This document shows positions 11,527 through 23,790 of a stretch of DNA of 64,000 nucleotides, one piece after another; within the stretch, counting starts at the first letter, position 1, and every line of letters begins with the position of its first letter. The notes under the pieces were generated by a model. That model did not search any database. It was given only the letters and a program-made list of their open reading frames with translations, and was not told the origin of the DNA. The stretch lies in contig NZ_CP071518.1 in assembly GCF_016613535.2 (NCBI RefSeq), positions 2,356,001 to 2,420,000 on the forward strand, written 5' to 3'. Origin of the DNA: Lysobacter solisilvae (GTDB taxonomy: Bacteria > Pseudomonadota > Gammaproteobacteria > Xanthomonadales > Xanthomonadaceae). A program made the position numbers and the translations under genes.

Positions 11527-11949
11527 ATGACCGACTATCAACAGCCGCCTGCCGAAACAACCGCCGTGAGCGGGATCTCCGCCGACGAGCGGCAATGGGC
11601 GATGTTCGCCCACCTGTCCGCCCTGGTGGGCGGCATCCTGACCTCCGGCTGGGCCGGCAGCTTGGGCTGCTTCATCGGCCCGCTGATCATCTGGATGATC
11701 AAGAAGGACACCATGCCCTTCGTCGACGACCAGGGCAAGGAAGCGCTGAACTTCAACATCACCGTGGGCCTGATCTTCCTGGCGCTGCTGCTGCTGTCGA
11801 TCTTTACCCTGGGAATCGGCCTGATCATCGCCATTCCCGCGTGGATCGTGATCGGCATCGCCTGGCTCGTGCTGACGATCATCGCCGGCATCAAGGCCAA
11901 CAACGGCGAGACCTACCGTTATCCGCTGACGCTGCGCCTGATCAAGTAA
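11527..11949 (+). CDS. DUF4870-family small membrane protein
   Basis: A 140-residue protein starting MTDYQQPP after a GGGAG ribosome binding site. A soluble N-terminus leads to DERQWAMFAHLSALVGG, the family hallmark, then a helix around residues 45-62, the conserved FVDDQGKEALNFN loop, and two adjacent C-terminal helices (about residues 80-125). DUF4870/Tic20-like proteins are four-helix inner-membrane proteins with no defined activity. It is monocistronic and ends in a strong intrinsic terminator. Nothing in the context suggests a pathway. Confidence 0.85.
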   Translation: MTDYQQPPAETTAVSGISADERQWAMFAHLSALVGGILTSGWAGSLGCFIGPLIIWMIKKDTMPFVDDQGKEALNFNITVGLIFLALLLLSIFTLGIGLIIAIPAWIVIGIAWLVLTIIAGIKANNGETYRYPLTLRLIK

Positions 11950-11968
11950 GCGCAAGTGCGGCATCGAG

Positions 11969-11994
11969 AACGCCGGCCATTGGCCGGCGTTTTT
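11969..11994 (+). terminator. Intrinsic terminator of the DUF4870 gene
   Basis: A 9-bp stem (AACGCCGGC / GCCGGCGTT) with a CATTG loop is followed directly by TTTCTTT, a textbook rho-independent terminator 20 bases after the stop codon. Confidence 0.85.
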
Positions 11995-12122
11995 CTTTGC
12001 GCGTGCGCGGTGACGGATTCTGCGTTGGCCCGCCCTGCAACCGACATGCATGCACGCCAGCGTGCAGCGTCTGGCGCACCGCCGCGGAGCAGAGCGGGCC
12101 GACGCTGCGGTGGCCAGGCGGT

Positions 12123-12152
12123 GAAAAACGAACGCCGGCGCGAGGCCGGCGT
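12123..12152 (-). terminator. Intrinsic terminator of the CHASE2-M48 transcription unit
   Basis: On the minus strand ACGCCGGC and GCCGGCGT pair around a 5-nt loop, followed by TCGTTTTTC. It lies 33 bases after the M48 stop codon and is the natural end of the leftward operon. Confidence 0.75.
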
Positions 12153-12184
12153 CGTCATGGAGCATCGCGGCGATGCCGCGGGGC

Positions 12185-13522
12185 CTACTTGCTGGCGGTG
12201 TACCCGGCGACCTTGGCGCTGCGCCCGTCCAGGCTGTCCATGCGGGCCTCGAGGGACGGGTGGGTCTTGTAGAGCTGCTCCAGGTTGCCCTTGGCACTGC
12301 CACGCGCGGCCATCTTCTGCAGCACCATGTACAGCGCCAGCGGATCGTAGCCGGCGCGGGCCAGGTAGATCTCGGCCGCCTCGTCCGAGCGGTACTCGAC
12401 ATCCTGGTCGAGCCTCTGCATCAGCACGCTCGCACCGAAACGGGCGACATAGTCCTTGACCATGGAGCCGGCGACACCCCCTCCGACGGTGACGTTGGAC
12501 GCCGCGATGTCCTTCAGTTCCGCGGTCGAGTGCTGCTTCTGGATCACGTTGTAGTGGTCGCGCTGCACGGCGTGGCTGATTTCATGGCCGAGCACCGCGG
12601 CGACTTCATCGTCGGTGTCCAGCAGTTCGTACAGGCCCTGGGTGATCAGGATGTAGCCGCCGGGCGCGGCGAAGGCGTTGATGTCGCCGGTCTTGATCAC
12701 GCCGAAGCTCCACGGCAGGTCCGGCCGGGTGGTCTGCGAGGCGACCCAGCGGCCGATGCGGTTGACCCGCTCCTGCGCCGCGGGGTCATCGACGAGATTG
12801 GCGGCGCCCAGCACGCGACCGGCGATCTCCGGCCCCAGGGCCAGTTCCTCGGCGGACTGCTCGGCTTCGGACTTGCCGGTGGTGGCCGAGGCCACGTCGA
12901 TCGCCGAACCGGCCGTGCCGCCGACGCCGATCGCGCCCAGCACGCCGCGCAGGGCGGACAGCCCGCCGCGCTTCTGCGCCTGCGACGCGCTGCCCTTGCC
13001 GGCCTTGGCGTTGGGCTTGAACTCCGCCGCGTATTCGACCTTGCGCGTCTTCAGCCCATGGCCCTTGGCGTGCTGCGCCGCGGCCTGCGGGGCGACGCGG
13101 TTGGCTTCCAGCTCCGCGAACTCCTGCGCGTTGAACGAGGCCACCTTCAGGTCGTTCTCGTTGAGGCCGCGCACGCCGGCGGTTTCCTTGACCTGGCCCG
13201 CGCCGGCCATGTTCTTGAACAGGCCGCCCTTGCCCCCCTTGGCTGCGGTGCCCGTCGACATGCGCACGTCATTGACACGCACGAAGCCCGCGCCGCCCGC
13301 CGTCTCCACCTTGAACCAGAGCCCCTGCTGGCCGGCGACGGTGATTTTCTGGTCGCGCTTGAGCGTGGTCACCGTGGTCGAGCCGAAGTCGGGGGCGCTC
13401 TTCACCTCCACTGCCGGCTTGTGCACGACGGCCGTGGCGCCGGCGGCGGCGGCGAGCGCGGCCACGCTCAGGGCCAGGCTTAACGGAACGATGAAGCTCA
13501 GGCGGTGGAAGGCTGCTCGCAT
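12185..13522 (-). CDS. SH3-domain M48-family zinc metalloprotease
   Basis: A 445-residue secreted protein. An N-terminal signal peptide (about residues 1-30) is followed by a bacterial SH3-like domain (about residues 38-90, with KSAPDFGSTTVTTLKRDQ and GLWFKVE). After a low-complexity, Gly/Ala/Lys-rich linker comes an M48 peptidase domain with zinc motif HEISH at residues 313-317 and a downstream DEAAEIYLARAGYDP carrying the third ligand. The architecture suggests periplasmic proteolysis tethered to the wall or a protein partner, as in BepA/LoiP-type quality control. The ATG at 13522 follows GGAGAA. The start lies inside the end of the CHASE2 gene (25-base overlap), implying coupled translation. 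Substrate unknown. Confidence 0.88.
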   Translation of the reverse strand: MRAAFHRLSFIVPLSLALSVAALAAAAGATAVVHKPAVEVKSAPDFGSTTVTTLKRDQKITVAGQQGLWFKVETAGGAGFVRVNDVRMSTGTAAKGGKGGLFKNMAGAGQVKETAGVRGLNENDLKVASFNAQEFAELEANRVAPQAAAQHAKGHGLKTRKVEYAAEFKPNAKAGKGSASQAQKRGGLSALRGVLGAIGVGGTAGSAIDVASATTGKSEAEQSAEELALGPEIAGRVLGAANLVDDPAAQERVNRIGRWVASQTTRPDLPWSFGVIKTGDINAFAAPGGYILITQGLYELLDTDDEVAAVLGHEISHAVQRDHYNVIQKQHSTAELKDIAASNVTVGGGVAGSMVKDYVARFGASVLMQRLDQDVEYRSDEAAEIYLARAGYDPLALYMVLQKMAARGSAKGNLEQLYKTHPSLEARMDSLDGRSAKVAGYTASK

Positions 13523-15378
13523 TCGGGTTCTCCGGAAGATATTTCGCTTTGGTTGACTAACGTATTTCGCGGGCAAAGCGGCCACTCTTCGCTGGCATTG
13601 AGCACCTTGCCGAGCGCTTCGCGCAGGCGCAGGCGCTCTCCGCGATCGGAGTCGTCCAGGTCATCGTCCACCAGCGCACTGATCGTGCACACCTTGATGG
13701 TGCCATCGTCGTCGAGGCGGTCATCGAGTTCATTCAGGTGAACGTACAGGTCGTCCAGGTCCTGTTCGGCCAGTCGCAGTGCGTGCCCACGGTCGGGCGC
13801 GTGCCACACCAGCAGCATCAGGTCGTCCAGCGTGCCGTGCAGCCAGCTCTTGCGTTCGACCACGCCTTCCAGCATCACCGCGTTGCTGCCGGCATAGAGG
13901 AAGCGGCGCAGGCGGCGGCGATATTCACGGCGACGGCGCGCGGCGGCCTTGCGGTCGAGCGAGGGGTAGGGGACGAAACGCACGCGCCCCAGCACCAGCC
14001 AGCGGTCGCGCCTGGGATCGAAGACGGTGATGAAATCCTCGTGGCCAACCGCGCGCCCGCGCTGCACCGCGGCCCAGGTGCGGCACAGGCCGAAGCACAG
14101 GCTGACGAAGCCGATGCTGGCGTAGATGTCGAAGAACACACCGTAGAAAGTCAGGCCCGCGTAGGCGGCGCCCAGCAGCACCAGGTTGGTGGCCACGAAG
14201 ATCGAGTCGATGTCGTTGGCCGGTTCGCCGCGGAAGAAGGCGAAGGCGGTGAGCAGCACCAGGACCGCCGCCAGCACGTACTTGAGCCAGGTCGGCGGCA
14301 TCCAGATCGCGCTGTGGTCCACCAGTGCGGCGGTTGCTTCGGCCTGGATCTCCACGCCGTTCGTCGCGGCGCTGATCGGTGTGGGCTTGATGTCATTGAG
14401 ACCGGAGGCGGTCCAGCCGACCAGCGCGATCTTGCCTTTCAGCGACGGAACCTTGTCGCCGCGCTTGCCCATGCAGATGGGCTTGCCCTCGATGAGGTTG
14501 GCCGCGCTGACGTACTGCAGGCGGTTCTGGCTGCGCCAGTTGATGCGGATCTTGTCGGGGAAACTGGCCGGGGGATCGCCCGAGTCGTAGGCGGCCAGCC
14601 GCAGCGCCATGGACGGAATTCCCCAGTCGCCTTCGGTGCTGCGCAGGCTGACGTCACGGATCACGCCGTCGGCAGCGCGGTCGATGTCGAGCAGGCCGGA
14701 TTGCCGGCGCATCGCTTCGCCGTAGGGCAGCAGCAGCGCGACTTTCGGGCCCGGCTTCGCGGCGTTGCGCGTGAGCGCGAAAGCACCCGGTGCCTGCGAG
14801 GCCGGCGTCGCGCCTTCCGACGCGTCGAACGCGCGGTCCACGCGCGAGGCGCCGAAGACGAAGCGTCCTTCGCCCCCCTGCGCCATCGCTTCGAGCACGC
14901 TGTCGCCCATCGGGTCCTGCGTCGACGGATCGACGAACAGCACGTCGTAGCCCACCGCCCGCACGCCGGCGCGGTCGAGCGCGTCCAGCAGGTCGGCGTG
15001 GCGCTGGCGGCTGAGCGGCCAGCCGCCTTCGCCGAGCTGGCGGAAGTGTTCGATGGTGCAGTCGTCGATCTCGACCACCACCACCCGCTTGGAGGCTTCC
15101 GGCTGGAACGGACGGCTCTTGATGACCTTGTCGAAGACCGCGTCTTCGGCGGCATCCAGCGAGCGGCGCTCAGGTTGCCAGTCCCAGGCAAGCCAGCCGA
15201 TCGCGGCGATCGCCAGCAGCGGGTAGAAGGCGAAGCGAAGGCGGCCCACCAGCCAGGACAGCGGCCGCTTGTAGTAGCTCTCGAGCCTGCCCCAGGCACC
15301 GATGAAGCTGCTGGCGGCGCCGGCCATCCACGCGTCGATCCAGCTGAGCAATGTGCGTGTGCGCTGGCGCAGCGTCAC
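13498..15378 (-). CDS. CHASE2-domain membrane sensor protein without a recognisable output domain
   Basis: About 626 residues from a GTG start that follows GGGAGA (an ATG 15 nt further out lacks a ribosome binding site). One N-terminal helix near residue 55 precedes a periplasmic CHASE2 domain (about residues 75-365: VVVVEIDDCTIEHF, VGYDVLFVDPSTQDP, GKIALVGWTASGL). Three clustered helices follow (about residues 368-450). This is the usual CHASE2 topology, but the cytoplasmic tail of about 180 residues is basic then acidic and shows no GGDEF, kinase or cyclase motif. CHASE2 is an extracytoplasmic ligand-sensing module. Its stop codon overlaps the M48 protease start, so the two probably act together. 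Confidence 0.85.
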   Translation of the reverse strand: MTLRQRTRTLLSWIDAWMAGAASSFIGAWGRLESYYKRPLSWLVGRLRFAFYPLLAIAAIGWLAWDWQPERRSLDAAEDAVFDKVIKSRPFQPEASKRVVVVEIDDCTIEHFRQLGEGGWPLSRQRHADLLDALDRAGVRAVGYDVLFVDPSTQDPMGDSVLEAMAQGGEGRFVFGASRVDRAFDASEGATPASQAPGAFALTRNAAKPGPKVALLLPYGEAMRRQSGLLDIDRAADGVIRDVSLRSTEGDWGIPSMALRLAAYDSGDPPASFPDKIRINWRSQNRLQYVSAANLIEGKPICMGKRGDKVPSLKGKIALVGWTASGLNDIKPTPISAATNGVEIQAEATAALVDHSAIWMPPTWLKYVLAAVLVLLTAFAFFRGEPANDIDSIFVATNLVLLGAAYAGLTFYGVFFDIYASIGFVSLCFGLCRTWAAVQRGRAVGHEDFITVFDPRRDRWLVLGRVRFVPYPSLDRKAAARRRREYRRRLRRFLYAGSNAVMLEGVVERKSWLHGTLDDLMLLVWHAPDRGHALRLAEQDLDDLYVHLNELDDRLDDDGTIKVCTISALVDDDLDDSDRGERLRLREALGKVLNASEEWPLCPRNTLVNQSEISSGEPECEQPSTA

Positions 15379-15489
15379 TGGCCGTCTCCCCATTCGGCAA
15401 TGGGGCAAGCCTACGCCCAAAGGTGGGGCCGCCCCAATGCCACAGGTCAGCCGGCCGCGGTTACTGCAGGGGAGCCGGTGGTTGCAGCT

Positions 15490-16371
15490 TCAGTGGCTGC
15501 GGTCGATCGCGCGATGGCCCAGCGCGTCCAGGCGCGCGGCGGCGTCGCCAAACGGTGCCAGCGCCTCGCGCATGACGACGGCCAGTTCGTCCAGCCGCGC
15601 GCGCGAGGCGGCGAGCCCGATCAGCGCGGGGAAAGTCGCCTTGTCCTGCGCGGCGTCCTTGCCCGCGGTCTTGCCCAGGGCCGCGCTGTCGCCTTCCACG
15701 TCCAGCAGGTCGTCGCGGATCTGGAAGCCCAGGCCCAGTGCGTCGGCGAAGCGGTCCAGGCGCTGCAGCGTGTCCGCCTCGACGCCGGCGGCCAGCGCGC
15801 CCAGGCGCACGCTGGCCCGGAGCAGCGCGCCGGTCTTGAGGGCGTGCAGGCGCTGGAGTTCGGGAACCGCCATGGTGGCCGCGTTGCCCGTGGCGTCGAT
15901 GTCGAGCGCCTGTCCGCCGCACATGCCGGCCGCACCGGCCGCGATCGCCAGCTCACGCAGCATCGCCACGCGTCGGGCGTCGTTGACGGGGGCGTCGGCC
16001 AGCAGTTCGAAGGCCAGCGACTGGAGCGCGTCGCCGGCGAGGATCGCAGTGGCCTCGTCGAAGGCGACATGCACCGTGGGCTTGCCGCGGCGCAGGCTGT
16101 CGTCGTCCATTGCCGGCAGGTCGTCGTGCACGAGCGAGTAGGCGTGGATCAGCTCCACGGCGGCGGCGGGCGCGTCGAGCACGGTTTCACTGGCGCCGAA
16201 TGCGGTCCCCGCGGCGTACACCAGCAGCGGCCGCATGCGCTTCCCACCGTCGAGCACGGCGTGGCGCATGGCGCCATGCAGTCGGCGGGGCGAGTGTTCC
16301 GGCAGGGGCAGGGCGCGCTCGAGGACCGCCTCGATCCGCACCCGCCAGGCGGCGAAGGCGGACTCAGGCAT
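15490..16371 (-). CDS. ispA: Farnesyl diphosphate synthase (short-chain polyprenyl synthase)
   Basis: A 293-residue all-helical prenyltransferase. [11 protein letters not shown] binds isopentenyl diphosphate, [14 protein letters not shown] (about residues 82-95) is the first aspartate-rich motif and FQIRDDLLD (about residue 220) the second. It condenses IPP with DMAPP and GPP to give farnesyl diphosphate, feeding undecaprenyl diphosphate synthase (uppS, also in this window) and ubiquinone synthesis. It overlaps xseB by 8 bases, the classical xseB-ispA pair. No dxs follows here, unlike in E. coli. Confidence 0.93.
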   Translation of the reverse strand: MPESAFAAWRVRIEAVLERALPLPEHSPRRLHGAMRHAVLDGGKRMRPLLVYAAGTAFGASETVLDAPAAAVELIHAYSLVHDDLPAMDDDSLRRGKPTVHVAFDEATAILAGDALQSLAFELLADAPVNDARRVAMLRELAIAAGAAGMCGGQALDIDATGNAATMAVPELQRLHALKTGALLRASVRLGALAAGVEADTLQRLDRFADALGLGFQIRDDLLDVEGDSAALGKTAGKDAAQDKATFPALIGLAASRARLDELAVVMREALAPFGDAAARLDALGHRAIDRSH

Positions 16372-16690
16372 CGGGCGAGGCGAAGGGCTCGGCGCTGGCC
16401 GGGTCCTGCGGATCGCTCAGCAGCCGCACGCGCAGTTCGGCCTGCTCCAGCGCGGTCTGGCACCGGCGGTACAGCCCGACGCCGCGCTCATAGGCCGCCA
16501 GCGATTCCTCCAGGCTCATCTCGCCGCGTTCCATCTGTTCGACCAGCAGTTCCAGGGCATCCAGGGAACGTTCGAAATCCGCGACGGGGGACGCACCCGT
16601 GGCGGCTGCCTCGGAGCTGCCCGCGCCGGCCTGCGCCGTCGAAAGCATCGGATCGGAACTGTCGGGGAGGTCGGGGGATTTGCGGGCCAT
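16364..16690 (-). CDS. xseB: Exodeoxyribonuclease VII small subunit
   Basis: A 108-residue protein whose core (about residues 38-95) carries the XseB pattern: [33 protein letters not shown] then [16 protein letters not shown], a helical hairpin that binds the XseA large subunit. ExoVII degrades single-stranded DNA to oligonucleotides. The first 35 or so residues are a Ser/Ala-rich extension longer than in E. coli (80 residues). xseA is not in the window. Confidence 0.92.
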   Translation of the reverse strand: MARKSPDLPDSSDPMLSTAQAGAGSSEAAATGASPVADFERSLDALELLVEQMERGEMSLEESLAAYERGVGLYRRCQTALEQAELRVRLLSDPQDPASAEPFASPDA

Positions 16691-16721
16691 GGGTGAAGTG
16701 TAGCCGCCGCGTGCAGGCGGG

Positions 16722-18038
16722 TCAGCCGGGAATTGATTCAGAAGGGGTCCAGCGCAGGCGCGCGCCGCGCTCGCGCAGCCAGGTGTCCATGGTGGCGGAA
16801 AGCACGAGGTCGCCCGCGGCCAGCACCTCCCCGGCGGCCGTGCTCAGCAGGGGCAGGCGCTCGCGCTCCCACGGTGGGATGCACTGGTCCTGCAGGACAT
16901 GCTTGAGTGCATGGGAATGGCTCCGCCCGGGCAGCGTGATGCGCTCGCCACCCTGGCGGGCGCTGACGAGCACCGGCGGATCGAAGCGCGCCGCACCTTC
17001 CACGATCAACATGCCACCGCCGGGAAGTGCCAGCGGCGCGCCGCCGTCCCAGGCCTGCGTGAACGCTGCCGGCAGCGCGTCCCGGATCACGCCGGCATGC
17101 AGCAGGTCCGCCCACGCCTGCACGCGGGCCTGCCGCCAGTCGAATCGCGCGCGGGCGTCGCCGTCGGCGAACAGCAGGTCGCGTTCGATATGGACCAGGC
17201 CCTGGCCAGGCAGCGGTGGCAGGCCCAGTTCCTGGATCCAGCGTCGCAGCGCGCGCGCGCGTCGCGCGGGTTCCAAGTCGCGCAGCGCTGCGCGCGACAG
17301 GACCGCCGGATCGGCCGTCCGCGCGAGGGCCAGTGCCTGGGCGTCTTCCGCGGCCAGCAGCGCGTGCGCCTCGCCTGAAAGGGCTGCCGAACGGGCTAAC
17401 GCGGCGCCGGCATGCGGCCAGCGTTCGCGCAGCAGCGGCAGCACGCGGTGGCGCAGGAAGTTGCGGTCGAGGGTGGTGTCCCGGTTGCTGGGGTCTTCCA
17501 TCCAGCGCAGTCCATGCGCGCGGGCGTGGGCTTCGAGCTGTGCACGCGTGAGTCCCAGCAAGGGGCGCCACATCCAGCCGAGACCGAACGGACGCCAGGG
17601 CGTCATCGCCGCGAGCCCTTCCGGGCCGGACCCGCGCAGTGCGCGCAGCAGGAAGGTCTCGGCCTGGTCGTCCAAGTGGTGGGCGAGCGCCAGTACGTCG
17701 CCATCGGCGATCCCGGCTTCGAACGCGGCATGGCGCGCGCGGCGCGCGGCCGCCTCGAGGCCTTCGCCTTCGCCGTGGGAAACCTCTACGCGTGCGATCG
17801 AAAGCGGTACGTCCAGCGCGTGGCACAGCCCGGCGCAGTGCCGCGACCAGGCATCTGCCTGGGCCTGGAGGCCATGATGGACGTGCAGGGCCCGCAGGCC
17901 GCGCGCGCGCGCCTGGGGCTGCGCCGCCAGCAAGTGCAGCAGCACGCACGAATCCAGTCCGCCGCTGAGCGCGACGACGAATCCGCCCGATCCCGTCCGG
18001 GCGAGGGTGTCTTCGCTGAGGAACGCGTCCAGGGTCAC
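16722..18038 (-). CDS. tilS: tRNA(Ile)-lysidine synthetase
   Basis: A 438-residue protein. The PP-loop motif [13 protein letters not shown] (about residues 25-37) binds ATP, and [19 protein letters not shown] (about residues 120-138) and the DPSNRD motif are family signatures. TilS attaches lysine to C34 of the CAU anticodon tRNA so that it reads AUA as isoleucine. The C-terminal TilS domain is present (residues about 350-430). A GTG start at 18038 follows AGGAT. The gene lies just after accA, the same order as in E. coli. Confidence 0.93.
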   Translation of the reverse strand: MTLDAFLSEDTLARTGSGGFVVALSGGLDSCVLLHLLAAQPQARARGLRALHVHHGLQAQADAWSRHCAGLCHALDVPLSIARVEVSHGEGEGLEAAARRARHAAFEAGIADGDVLALAHHLDDQAETFLLRALRGSGPEGLAAMTPWRPFGLGWMWRPLLGLTRAQLEAHARAHGLRWMEDPSNRDTTLDRNFLRHRVLPLLRERWPHAGAALARSAALSGEAHALLAAEDAQALALARTADPAVLSRAALRDLEPARRARALRRWIQELGLPPLPGQGLVHIERDLLFADGDARARFDWRQARVQAWADLLHAGVIRDALPAAFTQAWDGGAPLALPGGGMLIVEGAARFDPPVLVSARQGGERITLPGRSHSHALKHVLQDQCIPPWERERLPLLSTAAGEVLAAGDLVLSATMDTWLRERGARLRWTPSESIPG

Positions 18039-18131
18039 GGCGGCATCCTAGCGTGCGCGCGTGCTACAGCACCGGAAACCGCGCGACGATCCCGACCCGC
18101 CGTGGCGGCCGGGCATCGGCGCCCATGCCGG

Positions 18132-19091
18132 TCAGAGCGCTTCGTACGCGCCGTAGCCGCGCAGGCGGCGGTAGCGGCCTTCCAGCAGCTGCGGCACCGG
18201 GATGTCCTGCAATGCGTCGAGTTCGTTGACCAGCACCGCTTTCAGGCGCTTGGCCATCTGCACCGGATTGCGGTGCGCGCCGCCGATGGGTTCGCGCACG
18301 ATCTTGTCGATCAGGCCGAACTCCTTGAGGCGCTTGGCGGTCATGCCCAACTGCTCGGCCGCATCCTTGGCCTTCTCGGCGGTCTTCCACAGGATCGAGG
18401 CGCAGCCTTCGGGCGTGATCACCGAGTACGTGCTGTATTCGAGCATCAGCGTGCGGTCGCCCACGCCGATCGCCAGCGCGCCACCGGAGCCGCCTTCGCC
18501 GATCACGGTGCACACGATCGGCACCTTGAGTTCAGCCATCTCCAGCAGGTTGCGGGCGATGGCCTCGGACTAGCCGCGCTCCTCGGCGTCGATGCCGGGC
18601 CAGGCGCCGGCGGTATCGATGAAGGTCAGCACCGGCAGGCCGAAACGTTCGGCCAGCTTCATCAGGCGCAGCGCCTTGCGATAGCCCTCCGGCTTGGGCA
18701 TGCCGAAATTGCGGCGCACCTTGGCCTTCGTGTCGCGGCCCTTCTCGTGGCCGATCACCACGACGCTGCGGCCGTCGATGCGCGCCAGGCCGCCGACGAT
18801 GGCGTTGTCATTGGCGAAGGCGCGGTCGCCGGCCAGCTCCTGGAATTCGTCGCAGATCACGCGCAGGTAATCGAGCGTGTACGGGCGCGAGGGATGACGG
18901 GAGAGCTGGGAGATCTGCCACGGGCTCAGGTCGCGGAAGATGTGCGCGGTGCGCACGCGCAGCTTCTCGCGCAGGGCGTGGACTTCGGCATCGACATTGA
19001 CCGCCGGGCCATGGCTGGCATGGAGCACTTCCTGGATACGGGCTTCCAGGTCGGCGATGGGCTGTTCGAAGTCGAGGTAGTTCGGGTTCAT
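18132..19091 (-). CDS. accA: Acetyl-CoA carboxylase carboxyltransferase alpha subunit, interrupted by an in-frame amber codon
   Basis: The full frame would encode 319 residues, exactly the length of E. coli AccA. It starts [16 protein letters not shown] and contains [21 protein letters not shown]-like [14 protein letters not shown] and [15 protein letters not shown], the carboxyltransferase core. AccA with AccD transfers the carboxyl group from carboxybiotin to acetyl-CoA, the committed step of fatty acid synthesis. Codon 174, in [16 protein letters not shown] where Gln is invariant, reads TAG (bases 18572-18570 on the minus strand) instead of CAG. The gene is essential and both halves are intact, so a sequence error or an amber-suppressing strain is more likely than loss. 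Confidence 0.9.
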
Positions 19092-19219
19092 GCGCGGGCC
19101 GGGGCCGGTGAGGCCGGGAAGTTTAGCCGAGGTGACGGGAAGGGGCCGTACGGGGGCGACTGTTGGGGCCCCCGCGCCGCCGGGACGTGACGCAGGTCCG
19201 CCCGGAGCGGCCGCGGGGC

Positions 19220-22753
<3,534 letters not shown>

Positions 22754-22877
22754 GCGGGCCGTCAAAGGCTGAGCACGCAGGGTAGCAGCACGGTCGCCGC
22801 GGACAAGGCTTGCGCCGCGCCACGGATAGTGCTGACCGGGTCGCGGGCGGGCCGGGTCGCACGCGGGGTCCGCCGGC

Positions 22878-22906
22878 AAAACGAAGGCCGCCCATGGCGG
22901 CCTTCG
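22878..22906 (-). terminator. Intrinsic terminator for the DUF1232-like gene at 23.0 kb
   Basis: On the minus strand an 11-bp stem (CGAAGGCCGCC / GGCGGCCTTCG) with a 3-nt loop is followed by TTTTGCC. It separates the accessory block from dnaE. Confidence 0.75.
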
Positions 22907-23017
22907 ATCCGGTGCCTTGTCGATCCCGGGTCCAGCCGCCCGTGGCACCTCCAATCCCTGTGTTGCCGCTGGTGCGCCATCTTCCCTGGGCGGATTTCCG
23001 CAGCAGGACGACCCGAC

Positions 23018-23656
23018 CTAGTGGATGAAGAACCGTCCGGCCGGCGTCGGCAGGTAGCTGCTGGTGAAGATGCGTTCCCGCTGCGCTGCCAGCGCGACTT
23101 CGGCATGACGCGCCTGTTCCCAGTCTTCGCGGGTGAAGCGGAATCCGCGGGGCGCCGGCGACATCCGGGCCTCCAGGGCGCGAACGCGGCGGTAGTCGAG
23201 GTACTGGGCGACTTCCTCGCCCACCTGCGGCCAGGCCGTCTCGACGACGATGGCGTCGTCCAGGCGTCCCAGGCTCGGCAGCTGGTCCGGGATCAGGTCT
23301 CCGGAGCTGTCCAGGTATTCCATGACCAGCTGGGCGATGCCGAGGGCGTCATTGGCGGCGTTCCAGTTGGCGTCGGTCGCCATGCGCCGCAGCGCCGTGG
23401 CCCGCTTGAGCTGGTAGGCGATGCAGGCCGGGGTGTCGTTGCCCTGGCGGCAGACCTGGCGGGCGGCGGTGGCCACCTGGTCGCGGTCCAGCGGGGCCTC
23501 TTCACGGCCCAGGCGCCGCAGCAGCACGTTGAAACTGTCCAGGCGCGCCGCATCCAGCACGAAATCGGCAATGTGGCGGCGGCGGTGGGGGCCGGGGACC
23601 ACAGGATTGGAGGCGAGGATCTGCGGCAGGTTGTTGTCGATGAGGACGGCGTTCAT
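23018..23656 (-). CDS. DUF1232-like protein, copy A
   Basis: A 212-residue soluble protein beginning MNAVLIDNNLPQ. Around residue 120 it contains DLIPDQLPSLGRLDD followed by ETAWP, resembling the DUF1232 (YkvA) motif DLIPDxxPxLGxLDD. Unlike typical DUF1232 proteins it has no membrane helices. A related protein with the same motif is encoded at 26513-27154, and both have a helical N-terminal half with a FNxLxxxL/FDNLVHEL segment. They look like diverged paralogs. It is divergent from the CadC-like regulator (134-base gap), which may control it. Function unknown. Confidence 0.7.
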   Translation of the reverse strand: MNAVLIDNNLPQILASNPVVPGPHRRRHIADFVLDAARLDSFNVLLRRLGREEAPLDRDQVATAARQVCRQGNDTPACIAYQLKRATALRRMATDANWNAANDALGIAQLVMEYLDSSGDLIPDQLPSLGRLDDAIVVETAWPQVGEEVAQYLDYRRVRALEARMSPAPRGFRFTREDWEQARHAEVALAAQRERIFTSSYLPTPAGRFFIH

Positions 23657-23790
23657 GGCGGTGTCTCGGGGGGAGGGCACCCATCTGGTGCATGGCCAGC
23701 GTCCATTTTCGGTGCGTTTAATTCATGAGGTGGCCGGGAGCCTTGAAATCCGGTACGCGCAGATTTGTGAGGGAGTCGTGAGGTTTTCAG

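Noticed and set aside
15620..17877. Very long plus-strand open frame opposite the CHASE2, ispA, xseB and tilS genes (starting near 13738)
   Set aside because: It is antisense to five clearly identified genes and consists of low-complexity Gln/Ala/Arg/His-rich sequence typical of the complementary frame of G+C-rich genes.
22754..22954. N-terminal extension of dnaE by 67 residues
   Set aside because: It runs through the terminator hairpin and has no similarity to the PHP domain start, which begins at MSARFVHLHLHSEYS.
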